From positions 152,786 through 216,785 of the forward strand of contig CAZXQG010000001.1 of NCBI GenBank assembly GCA_964642725.1: a stretch of 64,000 nucleotides of DNA, written 5' to 3'. Shown in pieces: positions 9,119-17,693 of this stretch (positions are counted from its first letter, which is position 1; each line of letters opens with the position of its first letter). Below the pieces are notes generated by a model. The model did not search any database. It had not been told where the DNA came from and saw nothing but the letters and a program-made list of their open reading frames with translations. The position numbers and the translations under genes were made by a program. This DNA comes from JAGVPT01 sp964642725. Its GTDB lineage: Bacteria; Bacteroidota; Ignavibacteria; UBA10030; UBA8401.

Positions 9119-9330
9119 GGCCGTTTTTATTTGTTTATTTCTTCCTATAAAAACGCCAAAACCTCTCTCATCGTCCGATGCGAATCCAGAGGTTTAATCT
9201 TTCCGCCGTAGCCTTTTTGCCAACTCCCGTCGGGACAAAGGCCTGAAGAAAATAGTGCTTCTTCGGCTAAAACGCAAGAGAGAATCAGGTTTCCAATTTG
9301 AGAGGAAGAAAGAGAATTTGAACTTCGTCA
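9119..9330. other. Densely folded intergenic stretch / decayed coding fragment
   Basis: Four stem-loops follow one another: 9119-9130 with 9147-9157; 9159-9166 with 9188-9195 (eight perfect pairs, with an inner CATC/GATG tetraloop stem); 9211-9216 with 9237-9242 (inner TCCC/GGGA stem); and 9243-9250 with 9259-9266. On the minus strand a frame is open from after a stop near 9330 to TAG 9145. It reads like real protein (SSGLCPDGSWQKGYGG, then DSHRTMREVLAFL) but has no start codon with a ribosome site. It may be a structured RNA, a dispersed repeat or a gene remnant. The rest of 8895-9424 shows nothing recognisable apart from the terminator at 9351. Confidence 0.3.
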
Positions 9331-9350
9331 CAAATGGGGAAATTTAAAGC

Positions 9351-9393
9351 ATAAAAAAATTGCTCCCAAGGCCTTCGACAGGCGCCTGGGAGC
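9351..9393 (-). terminator. Rho-independent terminator of the T9SS cargo gene
   Basis: Read on the minus strand, the stem GCTCCCAGGC pairs with GCCTtGGGAGC (one bulge) and is followed by AATTTTTTTAT. It lies about 30 bases past the stop codon of the gene ending at 9425. Confidence 0.75.
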
Positions 9394-9424
9394 TAATGGG
9401 AATCGCTACTGTCAGCGTTCGTAA

Positions 9425-10984
9425 TTATTTCAGTAACACCATTTTCTTCATCTGCACTTTGCCGCCGAACTCCAACCGGGAAAAATATATTCCGCTTGCC
9501 AAATTCGCGGCATTGAACTGGGCTTGATGGATCATGCCGGCTGCGGCTTCGCCGTCGAACAACGTGGCGACTTCCTGTCCGAGCACGTTAAATACTTTCA
9601 ACACAGCCCGGCCGTTGGATGGAACGGTGAACTGAATTACCGTTGTAGGATTGAACGGGTTTGGATAGTTCTGGGAAAGAGAAAATATCGTCGGAATTTT
9701 TGCCGAAGTACCGGCAACGCCTGTTGTTGTAATATTAAAAACAATCCCGGTCTGGCCCGGATGAACAACAACATTCGGTACCATCTCATTCGGAGGTATA
9801 TAATAATTCTGTAAATACAGACTATAGTTGAAGATCTTATTGCTCACCATTATCGTGAAATTTCCCGAATTGTCTGTCCACACAAATGAAGCTCCCGTAT
9901 CGGGATTTGATGCGCCAACCTGAACCGGGCTAGACATCGGATGCCCGTCCAGCTCAACCACTCCTTGAATAGTTGAGTTGACCTTATAGGAAACGAGGTT
10001 ATAGAATAAACTGTCGTTCGTATGAAGTATCGGAAGTGTTTTTTGCGCAATCATGTGATCGGTGATACCGTTCCCATCATAGGTGGTGGATAGTATCCAA
10101 TGTTGAGATTGAGTTTGCTCGATTTCGCCTTCCAAGAAACCAATTTGGAACAACCCTGTGCCATCCGTTTGAATATAGCGGCTAAAGTTGCTGAAATTCC
10201 CCGACGAAGCGCTCACATAAACAGTATTTTGGATTGGCGTTCCTGAATCATCCTTCAAATAGCCCGCCACTTGTGCTGCCGCCGGCTGGAACACAAGATT
10301 AATGCCGCTTGGATTCGTGATAATCGTAATCGCAGTGTCTTGAGGAGTAATAATTGACGGAGGATATGGGTTAGTCTGAACTTGAACGTACCATGGATTC
10401 CCTGTCGTATCGGCGTTCATTTCAATTTGGAAATTACCCGATGCATCGGTCATGGCATCCCAGGAATTAGGCCTGCCGGAACCCGTACTTCGGCTGATTA
10501 GAACGTCAATGTATTGCGCGCTTTTGCCCGCAGGCGGAGTCACGTGTCCGGATATCAAATGTGCCGGAGAAGCCAGGTGCGATACTGTGCCTGCTTCGGT
10601 AGCAACGCTTGCACCGTTCGTAAACCTGAAAATATAATTTCCCGGTGAAATTCCCACCGGCTGATAAAATAATACATGGCCATCAGCCACTCCGTCCATA
10701 TCTCCCGGACCATTCTGTCCTGTACCACCGTCGGTTTGTGTAAATACTCCGTAGGATACATCGGTGCCGGGATCGATCGTCCCGTTATGGTTGACGTCAT
10801 ACCAAACTTCAACTGTGACGGAAGCGCCAACGGGACAATTGTATTCCCATCTAAGAGTGTCTCCCGACACCAAACTGAAATTTGAACTCACATTGTTGAT
10901 TTTCAGATTGGTGATTTGTGCCGAAACCAAATATGGAATGCATAGCAAAGAAACAACTAACAAAACACGAAGAAAATTTTTCAT
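9425..10984 (-). CDS. Secreted protein with carboxypeptidase-regulatory-like repeats and a T9SS sorting domain
   Basis: A 519-residue secreted protein. It has a signal peptide (MKNFLRVLLVVSLLCIPYLVSA) and an early domain (NLKINNVSSNFSLVSGDTLR). Around residues 140-420 come several beta-sandwich units of the carboxypeptidase-regulatory-like type (ISGHVTPPAG, VAGYLKDDSGTP, IQGVVELDGHP). The C-terminal 90 residues form a type A T9SS sorting domain (SLSQNYPNPFNPTT, then VLKVFNVLGQEVATL, ending KMVLLK). It should be exported by Sec and then T9SS and attached to or released from the surface. The start has GGAGG six bases upstream. A decayed second sorting domain lies 105 bases upstream. Confidence 0.85.
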   Translation of the reverse strand: MKNFLRVLLVVSLLCIPYLVSAQITNLKINNVSSNFSLVSGDTLRWEYNCPVGASVTVEVWYDVNHNGTIDPGTDVSYGVFTQTDGGTGQNGPGDMDGVADGHVLFYQPVGISPGNYIFRFTNGASVATEAGTVSHLASPAHLISGHVTPPAGKSAQYIDVLISRSTGSGRPNSWDAMTDASGNFQIEMNADTTGNPWYVQVQTNPYPPSIITPQDTAITIITNPSGINLVFQPAAAQVAGYLKDDSGTPIQNTVYVSASSGNFSNFSRYIQTDGTGLFQIGFLEGEIEQTQSQHWILSTTYDGNGITDHMIAQKTLPILHTNDSLFYNLVSYKVNSTIQGVVELDGHPMSSPVQVGASNPDTGASFVWTDNSGNFTIMVSNKIFNYSLYLQNYYIPPNEMVPNVVVHPGQTGIVFNITTTGVAGTSAKIPTIFSLSQNYPNPFNPTTVIQFTVPSNGRAVLKVFNVLGQEVATLFDGEAAAGMIHQAQFNAANLASGIYFSRLEFGGKVQMKKMVLLK

Positions 10985-11088
10985 TTGAAGCCTCCTTTAT
11001 ATAGTGAAAAACTGTACAATCCCTCAGCCAATACCATTGATAAGAGTCACTATAAATAGCCGATTTTTCGCTTGAAAAGTGCCCAATA

Positions 11089-11220
11089 CTATTTAACGAG
11101 GAGTAATTTCTTCATTTGCATGCCATTGCCAAATCGAAGCTGCGCAAAGTAGATTCCGCTTGCCAATCGGGAAGCATCGAATGTCGCTTGATGGTACTCA
11201 CCCGCTGTTGCTGTATGGTG
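11089..11220 (-). pseudogene. Remnant of a T9SS type A C-terminal sorting domain
   Basis: On the minus strand, bases 11220 to 11089 read TATAGEYHQATFDASRLASG, then IYFAQLRFGNG and MKKLLLVK, followed by TAG. This is the last 40 or so residues of a T9SS sorting domain, matching the end of the intact neighbour (HQAQFNAANLASGIYF, MKKMVLLK) position by position. A TAA stop at 11221-11223 interrupts the frame immediately before it, and no upstream coding sequence is recognisable. It is a truncated copy, probably left by tandem duplication and deletion or by loss of a neighbouring cargo gene. Confidence 0.75.
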
Positions 11221-11223
11221 TTA

Positions 11224-11741
11224 TTCCCTCCTATGATGGATGACTGACCGATGTTAAATCGTTTTCATGGTTTGGGACGAGCCGGCTTTATTCGGTGCGA
11301 AAAAAATCTTTGATACGGGTTAAAGATAAATGAGCCTGAACGACGGACAATTTTCTCCGTTCAGTTTTGACATCGTAGCGTCACTTAACTCATGCATTTC
11401 TTGCCTTTTGGAATTGCTGCACATTACAAGTTCTTTACTTACACAACTCTCCCCGCTGACCGAAATACTCTTTTGGAAAGCATTCCATCCACGGTTCAAA
11501 CTACTGGTATGATACGCCGATTCGTCTATTCATCACTGAGAGTCTGGACGAAAATGGCACTATTGATAGATTGAGTATTATAGTAACGGCACTTTTTTTC
11601 GGCGAGGTAGGTCGTTGCCGAAAGCTTGTAATAAAGATACAGCCTGGAAGAATAAAAGGCAAATAAATTGTAAGATTGCAGGCTTGTTCGGGGTCAACAT
11701 ACAGAACGGATATTTTTACGGAAAAGCAATACTGTCGGTTA
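11224..11741. other. Intergenic stretch without recognisable gene
   Basis: About 520 bases between the decayed sorting domain and the zinc-ribbon gene. The only open frames are short and lack ribosome sites or family resemblance. It may be eroded remains of the cargo gene whose tail survives at 11089-11220. Confidence 0.4.
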
Positions 11742-11978
11742 TTACTTCGCTACTGTTTCTTCCTCAACATACTCTAACGTTTTGATAATTTTTGCAAACC
11801 GTTCCGGCATCACGGCGAAAGCATGGTCCCAGCAGAGAGTGTTAGAAATGAACCAATTTGCAAGCGTGTCGCCGTCATCGTTCGACCATCGATCCCAATG
11901 GCCGTCGCTTGGGCGCTGAATTCTCCACGAGAATTTTTTTCCGCATTGGCTGCACGTTGAATTTTTCATCATGGACAT
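11742..11978 (-). CDS. Small zinc-ribbon-like protein of unknown function
   Basis: A 78-residue protein with one CxxC knuckle near the start (CSQCGKKFSWRI) and a later single Cys and His in TLCWDHAF, which could complete a zinc site. The start is well supported: GGAGG lies seven bases before ATG 11978. The stop of the NlpC/P60 lipoprotein gene is 21 bases upstream, so the two form an operon. I recognise no family. The end (AKIIKTLEYVEEE) looks like an amphipathic helix. Confidence 0.6.
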   Translation of the reverse strand: MSMMKNSTCSQCGKKFSWRIQRPSDGHWDRWSNDDGDTLANWFISNTLCWDHAFAVMPERFAKIIKTLEYVEEETVAK

Positions 11979-11999
11979 AAAGAGGCCTCCGCTGATGTG

Positions 12000-13178
12000 T
12001 TACCGACGAATAGAAACCTCCGGCATCGTCGGCGATGTTGGGATGATTCTTCGCGCACAAATGAACGATTTCACCTTATTGGCATCGAATACTGGCGAGG
12101 CCGGGTCAAGGCTGTTTATTTTCACCATACCCGAGGAATGGATGAACGACCTATCCTTTAAATAGAGCGCCACATGGAGAATCTCTGCCGGATTATTGTT
12201 ACCGGCTCTGCGGCCAAAAAACAATAAGTCACCTTTGCGCAGATTTTGAAATTTTTCCCCGGGCGAAATCTCAACTCCTTGTCCCGCCTGCTGGTAGGCG
12301 TCGCGGTTGAGCTGCATGCCGTTCATCAGATACACTGTCTTTGTAAAACCGGAGCAGTCCATGGCTTTCGTGGAGGTGCCTCCCCACAGATATGGCACGC
12401 CAAGAAGCGACCGCGCTGTTTTTTCAACTCCATCGGGTGACGGCTTTGTGGTTTTCTTCCACGATTCGAAATCTGTTACGCTTCCGGCCGGTACAAACCC
12501 TTTTCTTCCGTCCGGTAATTCGACCATTGTCCACGTCCCCGCATTGCCCGCATTCTTCAAGAGGGAACCGGCGACAAGGTCGGAAACAGGATACGAACGC
12601 GGCTGCGGATCCTGACGCACTGTCTCGTACGTCGACAAGACGATGACCTTTCGCGCGGTCGCCCATCCATCCGACCCGCTTTTAGCACAAAGAACAAACG
12701 AATCGTCTTTCATCCAACCAAGGTATTTATCCGACGTCTGAACATAGTACCATCCGGAACTCTCTCTCAACACTTTCACAACGCTCCCCATTGTCGCCTG
12801 CGAAATGAGCTCTGCGGATTCATCGGGGTCTCCCCTCATATTCGCTACACTCACCCGTACTATGCCCCAGCTTTGTCCGGCAAGCCGCGCGTCGGGCAGA
12901 ACGGTGATGCCGTCCGTGATTTTTTTGACAAGCGGAGCAACGGCGTCGATGACCGCTTGCTTCGCTTCCGCGTTGTCGACCTCACCGAGAAGAGCGATCC
13001 CTTTGTTCGTTCTCTTTGTGGTGATATCAAAGATCGCAAGCTTTTTGTCCGGCGCATATTTTGTCCGCACCCGTGCGATAACATCCGCAAAACGCCGGTT
13101 CTCCTGCGAGAGGTCAGAACATCCTATGAGAGAGAGGAAAAAAGAAAAAAGAAAGAAAATGGAGATAATTCGTTTCAT
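12000..13178 (-). CDS. NlpC/P60 peptidoglycan hydrolase lipoprotein with SH3 domains
   Basis: The frame opens at 13253, but ATG 13178 starts a lipoprotein signal (MKRIISIFFLFSFFLSLIGC), giving 392 residues. After a BON-like segment near residue 40-110, bacterial SH3 units follow (VSVANMRGDPDESAE; YVQTSDKYLGWM; then VSDLVAGSLLKNAG). The C-terminal NlpC/P60 domain shows LLGVPYLWGGTS, catalytic Cys in MDCSGF, GDLLFFG, catalytic His in ILHVALYL and the third polar residue in FIHSSG. It is probably a D-gamma-glutamyl-diaminopimelate endopeptidase anchored to a membrane and acting on peptide stems. The small zinc-ribbon gene follows in the same operon. Confidence 0.88.
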   Translation of the reverse strand: MKRIISIFFLFSFFLSLIGCSDLSQENRRFADVIARVRTKYAPDKKLAIFDITTKRTNKGIALLGEVDNAEAKQAVIDAVAPLVKKITDGITVLPDARLAGQSWGIVRVSVANMRGDPDESAELISQATMGSVVKVLRESSGWYYVQTSDKYLGWMKDDSFVLCAKSGSDGWATARKVIVLSTYETVRQDPQPRSYPVSDLVAGSLLKNAGNAGTWTMVELPDGRKGFVPAGSVTDFESWKKTTKPSPDGVEKTARSLLGVPYLWGGTSTKAMDCSGFTKTVYLMNGMQLNRDAYQQAGQGVEISPGEKFQNLRKGDLLFFGRRAGNNNPAEILHVALYLKDRSFIHSSGMVKINSLDPASPVFDANKVKSFICARRIIPTSPTMPEVSIRR

Positions 13179-13298
13179 GCTCGTCTTTTTGTTCTCGAAA
13201 TGGCTGTAATGCTTAATATACAAAATCAACAAAAAAAACGCGAGGAGAAACACAGTAGTGGGGTCTTTTGGTTCTCATCGTAAAAACTGATGTTCACC

Positions 13299-13430
13299 CT
13301 GATCCCGCCGAAAAGCGGCGGGACGCGACGGTCTCCTTCTGAGTCATAGGCTCATGCGCCTCCGGCGCAGACGCGCTCCGCTTGCTCAGGATGAGCCGTC
13401 GCGGCGGAGTCGAAGGGACCAGTTTAGCAT
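13299..13430. repeat. Intergenic palindromic repeat sequence
   Basis: This stretch contains a GC-rich hairpin (CCCGCCG at 13304-13310 with CGGCGGG at 13316-13322). It then carries GCTCAGGATGAGC-type and GTCGAAGGGAC-type phrases of the kind dispersed between genes in many bacterial genomes. No gene is visible between 13179 and 13500. Confidence 0.5.
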
Positions 13431-13511
13431 CGCTTGGTCTCCACATTCATTCAAAAGACCCCACTACCAGAAAAACCTCGAGGTGATGTTACATTTCGCT
13501 TACCCGTCTAT

Positions 13512-13590
13512 AGATGTCGGACACCTTATCGAGAAAATTGTAATATGTCGAAATTTCTTGTAAGGCAGCCTAACAAGGTGTCCGGCATCT
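13512..13590. repeat. 79-bp inverted-repeat element
   Basis: AGATGTCGGACACCTTA at 13512-13528 is mirrored by AAGGTGTCCGGCATCT at 13575-13590 with one mismatch, around an AT-rich centre. The ends look like terminal inverted repeats of a very short non-autonomous element. It directly abuts the larger element at 13594. Confidence 0.55.
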
Positions 13591-13593
13591 GAG

Positions 13594-13803
13594 TAGTGTC
13601 CTATTTTGGGTCAACTATTAAAATACTTCAGTCGTGCGAATCTAATCGAGTCCGCGGTGGAGGGACGGAGTGAAGAATTCATGACGATTGCGCATCGTAA
13701 ATCAACGAAGCCCCAATGTCGTGGATCATTCTCCCGACTTCGTCGGGATCAGGATGACAGTACAATGCATTCTAAGGTGCTCACTACTCAAATTAGGAAA
13801 CTA
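13594..13803. mobile_element. Candidate MITE with TAGTGTCCTA / TAGGAAACTA ends
   Basis: The left end, TAGTGTCCTATTTTGGGT, and the right end, ACTCAAATTAGGAAACTA, are imperfect inverted repeats about 210 bases apart. The inside has no coding sequence but holds small hairpins (CCCGAC/GTCGGG). Similar ends occur at 44024-44235, and a single end occurs at 55848, so this is a family of short non-autonomous elements. No transposase gene is in the window. Confidence 0.5.
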
Positions 13804-13864
13804 CCGGCATCTGCGCAAACTGGAACAAAACCGGCATGGTAAGTTCATTAAAAGACATCGCCGG

Positions 13865-15547
13865 TCAGGCCGTAAACGTCGACCGGAAGAATCTGTTTGA
13901 AGCGGCGACAACCGCAATGACAAAAATCATTAATAGCGTGCTGTAGACCGCCGCACCGCCGATGTTAAACAACCGAAGTTGAGAGAGAATTTCCACCGAA
14001 ATAGGCTTTGTGCTGTAGGAATACAAGAGGATGGACGACACAAATTCTCCGACCGAGTTAATGAACACAAGTAAAGTGCCGGACACAATCGAAGGCATAA
14101 TGACAGGAAGAATAATTTTGCGAAACGTCCGTCCGCCCGGCGACCCCAGAGACTCAGCGGCCTCCTGCAATGAGGGATGGACGGCATCGAGTCCTGCGGC
14201 GGTGGAACGATAAAGCAACGGCAGGTTTCTTACAGCATAGGCAAGCGGCATAATCCAAAATGTTCCAACCAAAATTGACTGGAATGAAAACAGTGAAGGC
14301 CTGTTGAAACTCAGAATTAAGCCGACGGCGATAACGGTCCCCGGAATTCCGAACGGCAGCGAGATGGCCATTTCCAAAAGCCTCCTTCCGGGAAACTTTT
14401 TTCTGCTGATGAGGTACGCAGCCATTACACCAATTACGACTACCAAAACAGCGGCTGTCAGGGACATCCGGATGCTGTTGATAAACGGGTCAAGAAGATG
14501 TGGTTCCCCAAACAACCGGCGATAGTTTTCGACAGTGAATGATGACGGGAAAATCTGGTACGTCCAGGTGCCTTCTTTTATAAACGAAAGAACAACGATG
14601 GTTGCAACCGGAAGAGCGAAAAGAATAGCAAGCGCCAGCGTTAACCCTACAACAACGATCTTCGTGAACCCGCCGTGAGAGATCTTGGAAGACGGACCAG
14701 TTCCCTTCGAACTCATGCGATGCCGGTGAGTATCTTGCCACCATCTCAGCAAAAAAAGAATGCATACCGAAATGATCGACAACAGTATTGCCAGGGCCGC
14801 GGCGGAAGAATTGTCGCCGTTAAGTTTTGCAGTATAGATTTCGAGCGTGAGGAACCGCGTCGTTCCTCCGAAAAGCAGCGGTGCAGAAAACGAGGCCATA
14901 CTCGACATAAATGTTATCAACGAGGCACCCACAAACGCCGGCGCGAGCATCGGGAAAAGAATTCTCCAAATGGTGCGGGCCCGGCTTGCGCCTAAGCTCG
15001 CTGACGCATCGAGTGCGTTGCCATCCAACTGCGAAAGGGCTGAAGAAACAAAGAGATAAAAATATACATAAAAGGAATAGATGTGGACAAGGACAATCCC
15101 CGTCCATCCGCCCACGGTAAAGAATGAAGGATCGATGCCGGAGAGCATGGCAAAAACGCGGGAAAGCATACCGCTCTCTCCGACCAAAAATAAAAAAGAA
15201 ATTACACCGACTAACGGCGGCAGTGCAAGCGGAATAAGCACAACTTTCGAGAGGACTGATTTTGCCGGAAACTCAACATACTGGAAAACGTAGGCGATGA
15301 ACGTTCCTACAACCCCGCTACCGACAACGCTGAGGATAGAAATGGCAACGGAGTTGAACGTCGCCTCAAGCAAGGAAGAGCGGAATAAATGATTGTACGA
15401 CTGAAACGAGTATCCGTTTGCCCCGGTCCCAAGGCTTTCTTTCACAAGTTCATACAACGGGAAAAAAATGTATCCGCAAACGAAAAAGACGATGATACAC
15501 AGCAACGAACTTGAAGCGGCGGTAAACCGCCTCGTTGGGTTATTCAT
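13865..15547 (-). CDS. ABC transporter permease, two fused membrane domains (FbpB/ThiP type)
   Basis: The frame is open to 15922, but ATG 15547 overlaps the end of the ATPase gene by eight bases and begins a normal permease, giving 560 residues and about twelve helices. It is a fusion of two half-permeases. Each half has an EAA-type loop that docks the ATPase: DASASLGASRARTIWRILFP in the first and EAAESLGSPGGRTFRKIILP in the second. This layout is typical of ferric iron (FbpB), thiamine (ThiP) and phosphonate-type importers. The binding protein and ATPase genes lie immediately upstream, so a complete importer is encoded. The substrate is not resolved. Confidence 0.88.
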   Translation of the reverse strand: MNNPTRRFTAASSSLLCIIVFFVCGYIFFPLYELVKESLGTGANGYSFQSYNHLFRSSLLEATFNSVAISILSVVGSGVVGTFIAYVFQYVEFPAKSVLSKVVLIPLALPPLVGVISFLFLVGESGMLSRVFAMLSGIDPSFFTVGGWTGIVLVHIYSFYVYFYLFVSSALSQLDGNALDASASLGASRARTIWRILFPMLAPAFVGASLITFMSSMASFSAPLLFGGTTRFLTLEIYTAKLNGDNSSAAALAILLSIISVCILFLLRWWQDTHRHRMSSKGTGPSSKISHGGFTKIVVVGLTLALAILFALPVATIVVLSFIKEGTWTYQIFPSSFTVENYRRLFGEPHLLDPFINSIRMSLTAAVLVVVIGVMAAYLISRKKFPGRRLLEMAISLPFGIPGTVIAVGLILSFNRPSLFSFQSILVGTFWIMPLAYAVRNLPLLYRSTAAGLDAVHPSLQEAAESLGSPGGRTFRKIILPVIMPSIVSGTLLVFINSVGEFVSSILLYSYSTKPISVEILSQLRLFNIGGAAVYSTLLMIFVIAVVAASNRFFRSTFTA

Positions 15548-16547
15548 TGATAACCTTCCGTTCAATCGAACCGGCAAAAGAAAGCAATGCGAGTTCACCG
15601 ATGTCGCCGACAAATCCACTATCCGAAGACGAACGGATCGCCTTGACAACTTGCCCCGCAAAGTCGACGGTGTACTCGATGCTTGAACCGGAGAATTGTT
15701 TATCAATGATCCGGCCGGCCGCTTTTCCTGAACCGGCCGACAAGATAATTTCTTCCGGTAAAACTGCAAGGAGTTCTTTCCCGGTAAGATTGGTAATGCC
15801 GAAGTATTCCCCGCAAATTTCCCGTGAGAATAAATTTGCGTGTCCGATAAACGCAGCTGTGAAGGCGTTGCCCGGATGAAAATATAGTTCGTCAGGAGCT
15901 CCGATTTGCTGCACGATTCCATGACTTAGAACCCCGATGCGGTCAGACAATGCCAGCGCTTCCCCTTGGTCATGTGTAACATAGACCGTCGTAATACCGA
16001 CTTCACGTTGAAGGCGTTTAATTTCCGTTCGCGTTTCGAGACGGAGCGCATAGTCGAGGTTTGAAAGCGGTTCATCGAATAGCAGAACCCTGGGCTCAAC
16101 GACAACAGCCCGAGCAACCGCAACCCGTTGCTGTTCACCGCCGCTCAACAAAGGCACGGGAATATCCGCTTTGTCTGCGAGATGAACTTTATCCAAAATA
16201 TGCTGGACTTTTGCCCGGATTTCATTAACCGGTATTTTTTTCACTTCGAGGCCGTACGCGACGTTCTCGAACACTGTCATGTGCGGAAACAACGCGTAAT
16301 TTTGGAAGACGATTCCGACGTTCCGTTTCTGAGGAGGAAGCGCCGTAATGTCGACGCCGTCGATGAGTATGGTTCCCGACGAAGGCGCCTCAAGTCCTGC
16401 GATTATTCGAAGCAGGGTCGTTTTGCCGCAGCCGCTGGGGCCAAGAAGGGAAAAAAATTCGCCGTCGCGGATTTCTATCTCGATCGGCGCAAGTGCTGGA
16501 AGCGTACCGAAAGATTTTGAGAGATTGTGGAGATGAAGAGAAGACAA
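15540..16547 (-). CDS. ABC transporter ATP-binding protein (FbpC/PotA type)
   Basis: A 335-residue ATPase starting at TTG 16547, with no better ATG. Motifs in order: Walker A GPSGCGKTT (about 37-45), the Q-loop phrase VFQNYALFPHMTV, the signature LSGGEQQRVAVARA, Walker B VLLFDEPLSNLD and the H-loop YVTHDQGEA. About 110 residues after the core form a TOBE-like regulatory domain, as in iron, polyamine and sugar importers. It powers the fused permease downstream, whose start overlaps its stop. An array of AATTAAG heptamers precedes it. Confidence 0.9.
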   Translation of the reverse strand: MSSLHLHNLSKSFGTLPALAPIEIEIRDGEFFSLLGPSGCGKTTLLRIIAGLEAPSSGTILIDGVDITALPPQKRNVGIVFQNYALFPHMTVFENVAYGLEVKKIPVNEIRAKVQHILDKVHLADKADIPVPLLSGGEQQRVAVARAVVVEPRVLLFDEPLSNLDYALRLETRTEIKRLQREVGITTVYVTHDQGEALALSDRIGVLSHGIVQQIGAPDELYFHPGNAFTAAFIGHANLFSREICGEYFGITNLTGKELLAVLPEEIILSAGSGKAAGRIIDKQFSGSSIEYTVDFAGQVVKAIRSSSDSGFVGDIGELALLSFAGSIERKVINE

Positions 16548-16553
16548 GAGAAC

Positions 16554-16603
16554 AATTAAGAATTAAGAATTAAGAATTAAGAATTAGAAATTAAGAATTA
16601 AGG
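16554..16603. repeat. AATTAAG heptamer tandem repeat
   Basis: About seven imperfect copies of the 7-mer AATTAAG lie between the binding-protein stop and the ATPase start. Slippage-prone AT-rich repeats in this position could alter spacing in the transcript. They contain no hairpin terminator. Confidence 0.8.
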
Positions 16604-16643
16604 ATGAAGAGCTGAGAAGATGTTGATTGTTCATTGTTGATTG

Positions 16644-17684
16644 TTAATTGCCTCGTCCTTTGATCTCCTCATCCCACTTTCGCATCCATTCAGATTCATG
16701 CTGGGAGATCAATTCCCAGTCGACATGCATGGATGTGAAGGAAGTCGAAGTAATCCAGGAGGGAAGTTTATCTTTTGGGATGCCGCGGCGCGCGGGAATG
16801 CGGTAAAATTTGTCCGCCTGAAGAATACAACTTTCTTCGCTTGTGACAAACTCATAGAATTTTTTCGCTAATTCCAAATGCTTCGCACTGGAGACAATCG
16901 CGATACCGTCTGTCAGCACCACGGTTCCGCTCGCAGGGACATTGTAATCGAACGGATAGTTGTTCAACTTCGCCTGCAAGACGACATCCGGCATATCCCA
17001 GAGCGAAACGGCCGCCTCTTCCCTCGCAAGCTTCAAATACATTTGCGTCGGGTCGGAGGTGTACGATTTTGTGTTCGCGTCCAACCGGCGAAGCCAATTG
17101 AAACCGTTGTCCTCCGACCCGAACTTTGCGACCGATGACGCAACCATTGCAGAAAAAATCACGCGCAGCGTTCCCGAAGCGAGCGGATAGCGGAGAATAA
17201 TTCTGCCTTTCCATTGAGGGGCGAGAAGGTCATCCCAGTCTTTCGGCGCATCGTTCTTCGTCAACAGGTGAGAATTGAAGACGATCACTTCCGGCGTGAC
17301 AAACGTTCCATACCACATATCAGCCGCACTCTTGAATTCAGGCGCTATGCTGTCAGCCCACGAAGGGCGGTACGCCGAGAGAAGCCCTTCCTTTTCAGCT
17401 CGCATGAATATTGTCGACGGCGCCCCCCACCAAAGATCGGCCTGTGGGTTAGACATTTCCGTCCTGATTCTGTCGTACGCTTCCTGGGATCCCATATCGA
17501 GCCATTGTACATCGACACCCGGGTTCGCCGCTTCGAATTTTAGAGCGAATGCTTCCAGCATATCTTTGCCATGCGGTGAATAAACAACCAACGGTATTTT
17601 AGCAGGCTGTGAACATCCGCCGATTGCCGTGAAGATGACGAGCCACGACACGAGGCATTGCAAAGTTTTTATCTTACTTCCCAC
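16644..17684 (-). CDS. Solute-binding lipoprotein of the ABC importer
   Basis: A 346-residue periplasmic binding protein of the iron/thiamine/phosphonate (PBP2, FbpA-like) group. The start is GTG 17684 with AAGG five bases upstream. The lipobox is FTAIGG-C24. The mature start PLVVYSPHGKDMLEAFALKF, the ADLWWGAPS segment and PALASGT-like PLASGTLRVIFSAM are typical of this group. A later TDGIAIVSSAKHLELAKKFYEF stretch closes the second lobe. It delivers substrate to the permease and ATPase encoded downstream. Iron-binding tyrosines cannot be assigned with confidence, so the substrate is left open. It starts nine bases after the PIG-L gene. Confidence 0.85.
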   Translation of the reverse strand: MGSKIKTLQCLVSWLVIFTAIGGCSQPAKIPLVVYSPHGKDMLEAFALKFEAANPGVDVQWLDMGSQEAYDRIRTEMSNPQADLWWGAPSTIFMRAEKEGLLSAYRPSWADSIAPEFKSAADMWYGTFVTPEVIVFNSHLLTKNDAPKDWDDLLAPQWKGRIILRYPLASGTLRVIFSAMVASSVAKFGSEDNGFNWLRRLDANTKSYTSDPTQMYLKLAREEAAVSLWDMPDVVLQAKLNNYPFDYNVPASGTVVLTDGIAIVSSAKHLELAKKFYEFVTSEESCILQADKFYRIPARRGIPKDKLPSWITSTSFTSMHVDWELISQHESEWMRKWDEEIKGRGN

Positions 17685-17693
17685 GCTTACCTT

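Noticed and set aside
8895..9424. Known riboswitch class in the structured stretch
   Set aside because: The stems do not match cyclic-di-GMP, cobalamin, TPP or glycine consensus features that I could check by eye.
15548..15922. Longer permease starting at 15922
   Set aside because: The extension overlaps the ATPase gene, is rich in Ser and Arg, and has no membrane segments.
16554..16603. Short tandem repeats as a CRISPR array
   Set aside because: The units are 7 bases with no spacers; it is a simple AT-rich tandem repeat.
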